DNA of 64,000 nucleotides from Chitinophaga eiseniae. Its GTDB lineage: Bacteria > Bacteroidota > Bacteroidia > Chitinophagales > Chitinophagaceae. Location: positions 1-64,000 of the forward strand of contig NZ_JABAHZ010000004.1 in the NCBI RefSeq assembly GCF_012641265.1, given 5' to 3'. The notes under the pieces were generated by a model, which did no database searches, was not told where the DNA came from, and was given only the letters and a program-made list of their open reading frames with translations. Below are positions 63,952-64,000 of the stretch, piece after piece (the first letter of the stretch is position 1; each line of letters opens with the position of its first letter). A program made the translations under genes and the position numbers.

Positions 63952-64000
63952 CTAGATATCCATAAACTCCCAGGCACTCTGGTAAGCGTTTTTACTTTCT
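63952..64000 (-). CDS. Partial gene at right edge, C-terminal end only
   Basis: On the minus strand a frame entering from the window edge reads ESKNAYQSAWEFMDI and stops at TAG (63954-63952). Only about 16 codons are visible, but the composition looks coding and it is convergent with the reductase gene. No family can be assigned. Confidence 0.4.
   Translation of the reverse strand, partial: ESKNAYQSAWEFMDI

Overview
The window reads as chromosomal DNA of a Bacteroidota bacterium, most likely a Chitinophaga-like member of the Chitinophagaceae. The support is family content: a GLPGLI protein beside an outer-membrane beta-barrel, a TonB receptor with an STN domain under FecR/ECF-sigma control, a LytS/LytTR pair, DUF4221, DUF4822 and DUF6263 proteins, a lanthipeptide-type leader, and many lipoproteins. 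Promoter-like TAnnTTTG motifs fit the same phylum. No insertion sequence, prophage, CRISPR array or rRNA was found.

Left end (1-3.3 kb): a Ro60/TROVE gene is followed on its own strand by a tRNA-like RNA of about 190 nt and two tandem, covarying 67-68 nt hairpin RNAs. A WYL-domain regulator is divergent from Ro60 across an 8-bp inverted repeat. I read this as a bacterial Ro60-Y RNA locus with its own regulator. It is the most interesting item here, although the RNA calls are inference.

3.3-12.6 kb: an AidB-like acyl-CoA dehydrogenase, a membrane acyltransferase, a LytS/LytTR two-component pair, an MFS exporter, a 187-bp nested palindrome, an FtsX/MacB-type permease, and a 54-aa Cys/Ser/Thr-rich peptide with a lanthipeptide-like leader but no modifying enzyme nearby.

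12.8-22.8 kb: a sugar locus on the + strand (aldo/keto reductase, enolase-superfamily dehydratase, Na+/solute symporter, lipoprotein mutarotase, two large secreted proteins that look like unassigned carbohydrate-active enzymes), with an AraC regulator on the opposite strand.

22.9-26.5 kb: a secreted NucA-type nuclease with a NuiA-type inhibitor directly upstream, an orphan AAA ATPase, and a DUF6263 protein.

26.8-39.4 kb: a nine-gene run on the + strand: signal peptidase I, an O-antigen-ligase-like protein with TPRs, a small Cys-containing secreted peptide, a DUF4221 lipoprotein, a CxxC lipoprotein, an MG2-type protein, a transglutaminase-like lipoprotein, an outer-membrane barrel and a GLPGLI protein. 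It looks like a peptide or envelope export and assembly cluster.

39.5-45.2 kb: two divergent paralogous amidohydrolases (one exported, one cytosolic) sharing an operator-like motif, a DUF4822 lipoprotein, an AraC regulator, and an ArsR-VOC-SRPBCC operon with a clear double operator over its promoter.

45.2-52.5 kb: a four-gene operon of planctomycete-type cytochrome/DUF1553, DUF1501, beta-propeller and DUF2231-cytochrome proteins. 53-64 kb: tRNA-Leu(CAG), a J-domain/KTSC fusion, a LysE-family exporter, a FecR-regulated TonB receptor system with two surface lipoproteins and a divergently placed ECF sigma factor, a secreted alpha/beta hydrolase and an F420-reductase-like NAD(P)-binding protein.
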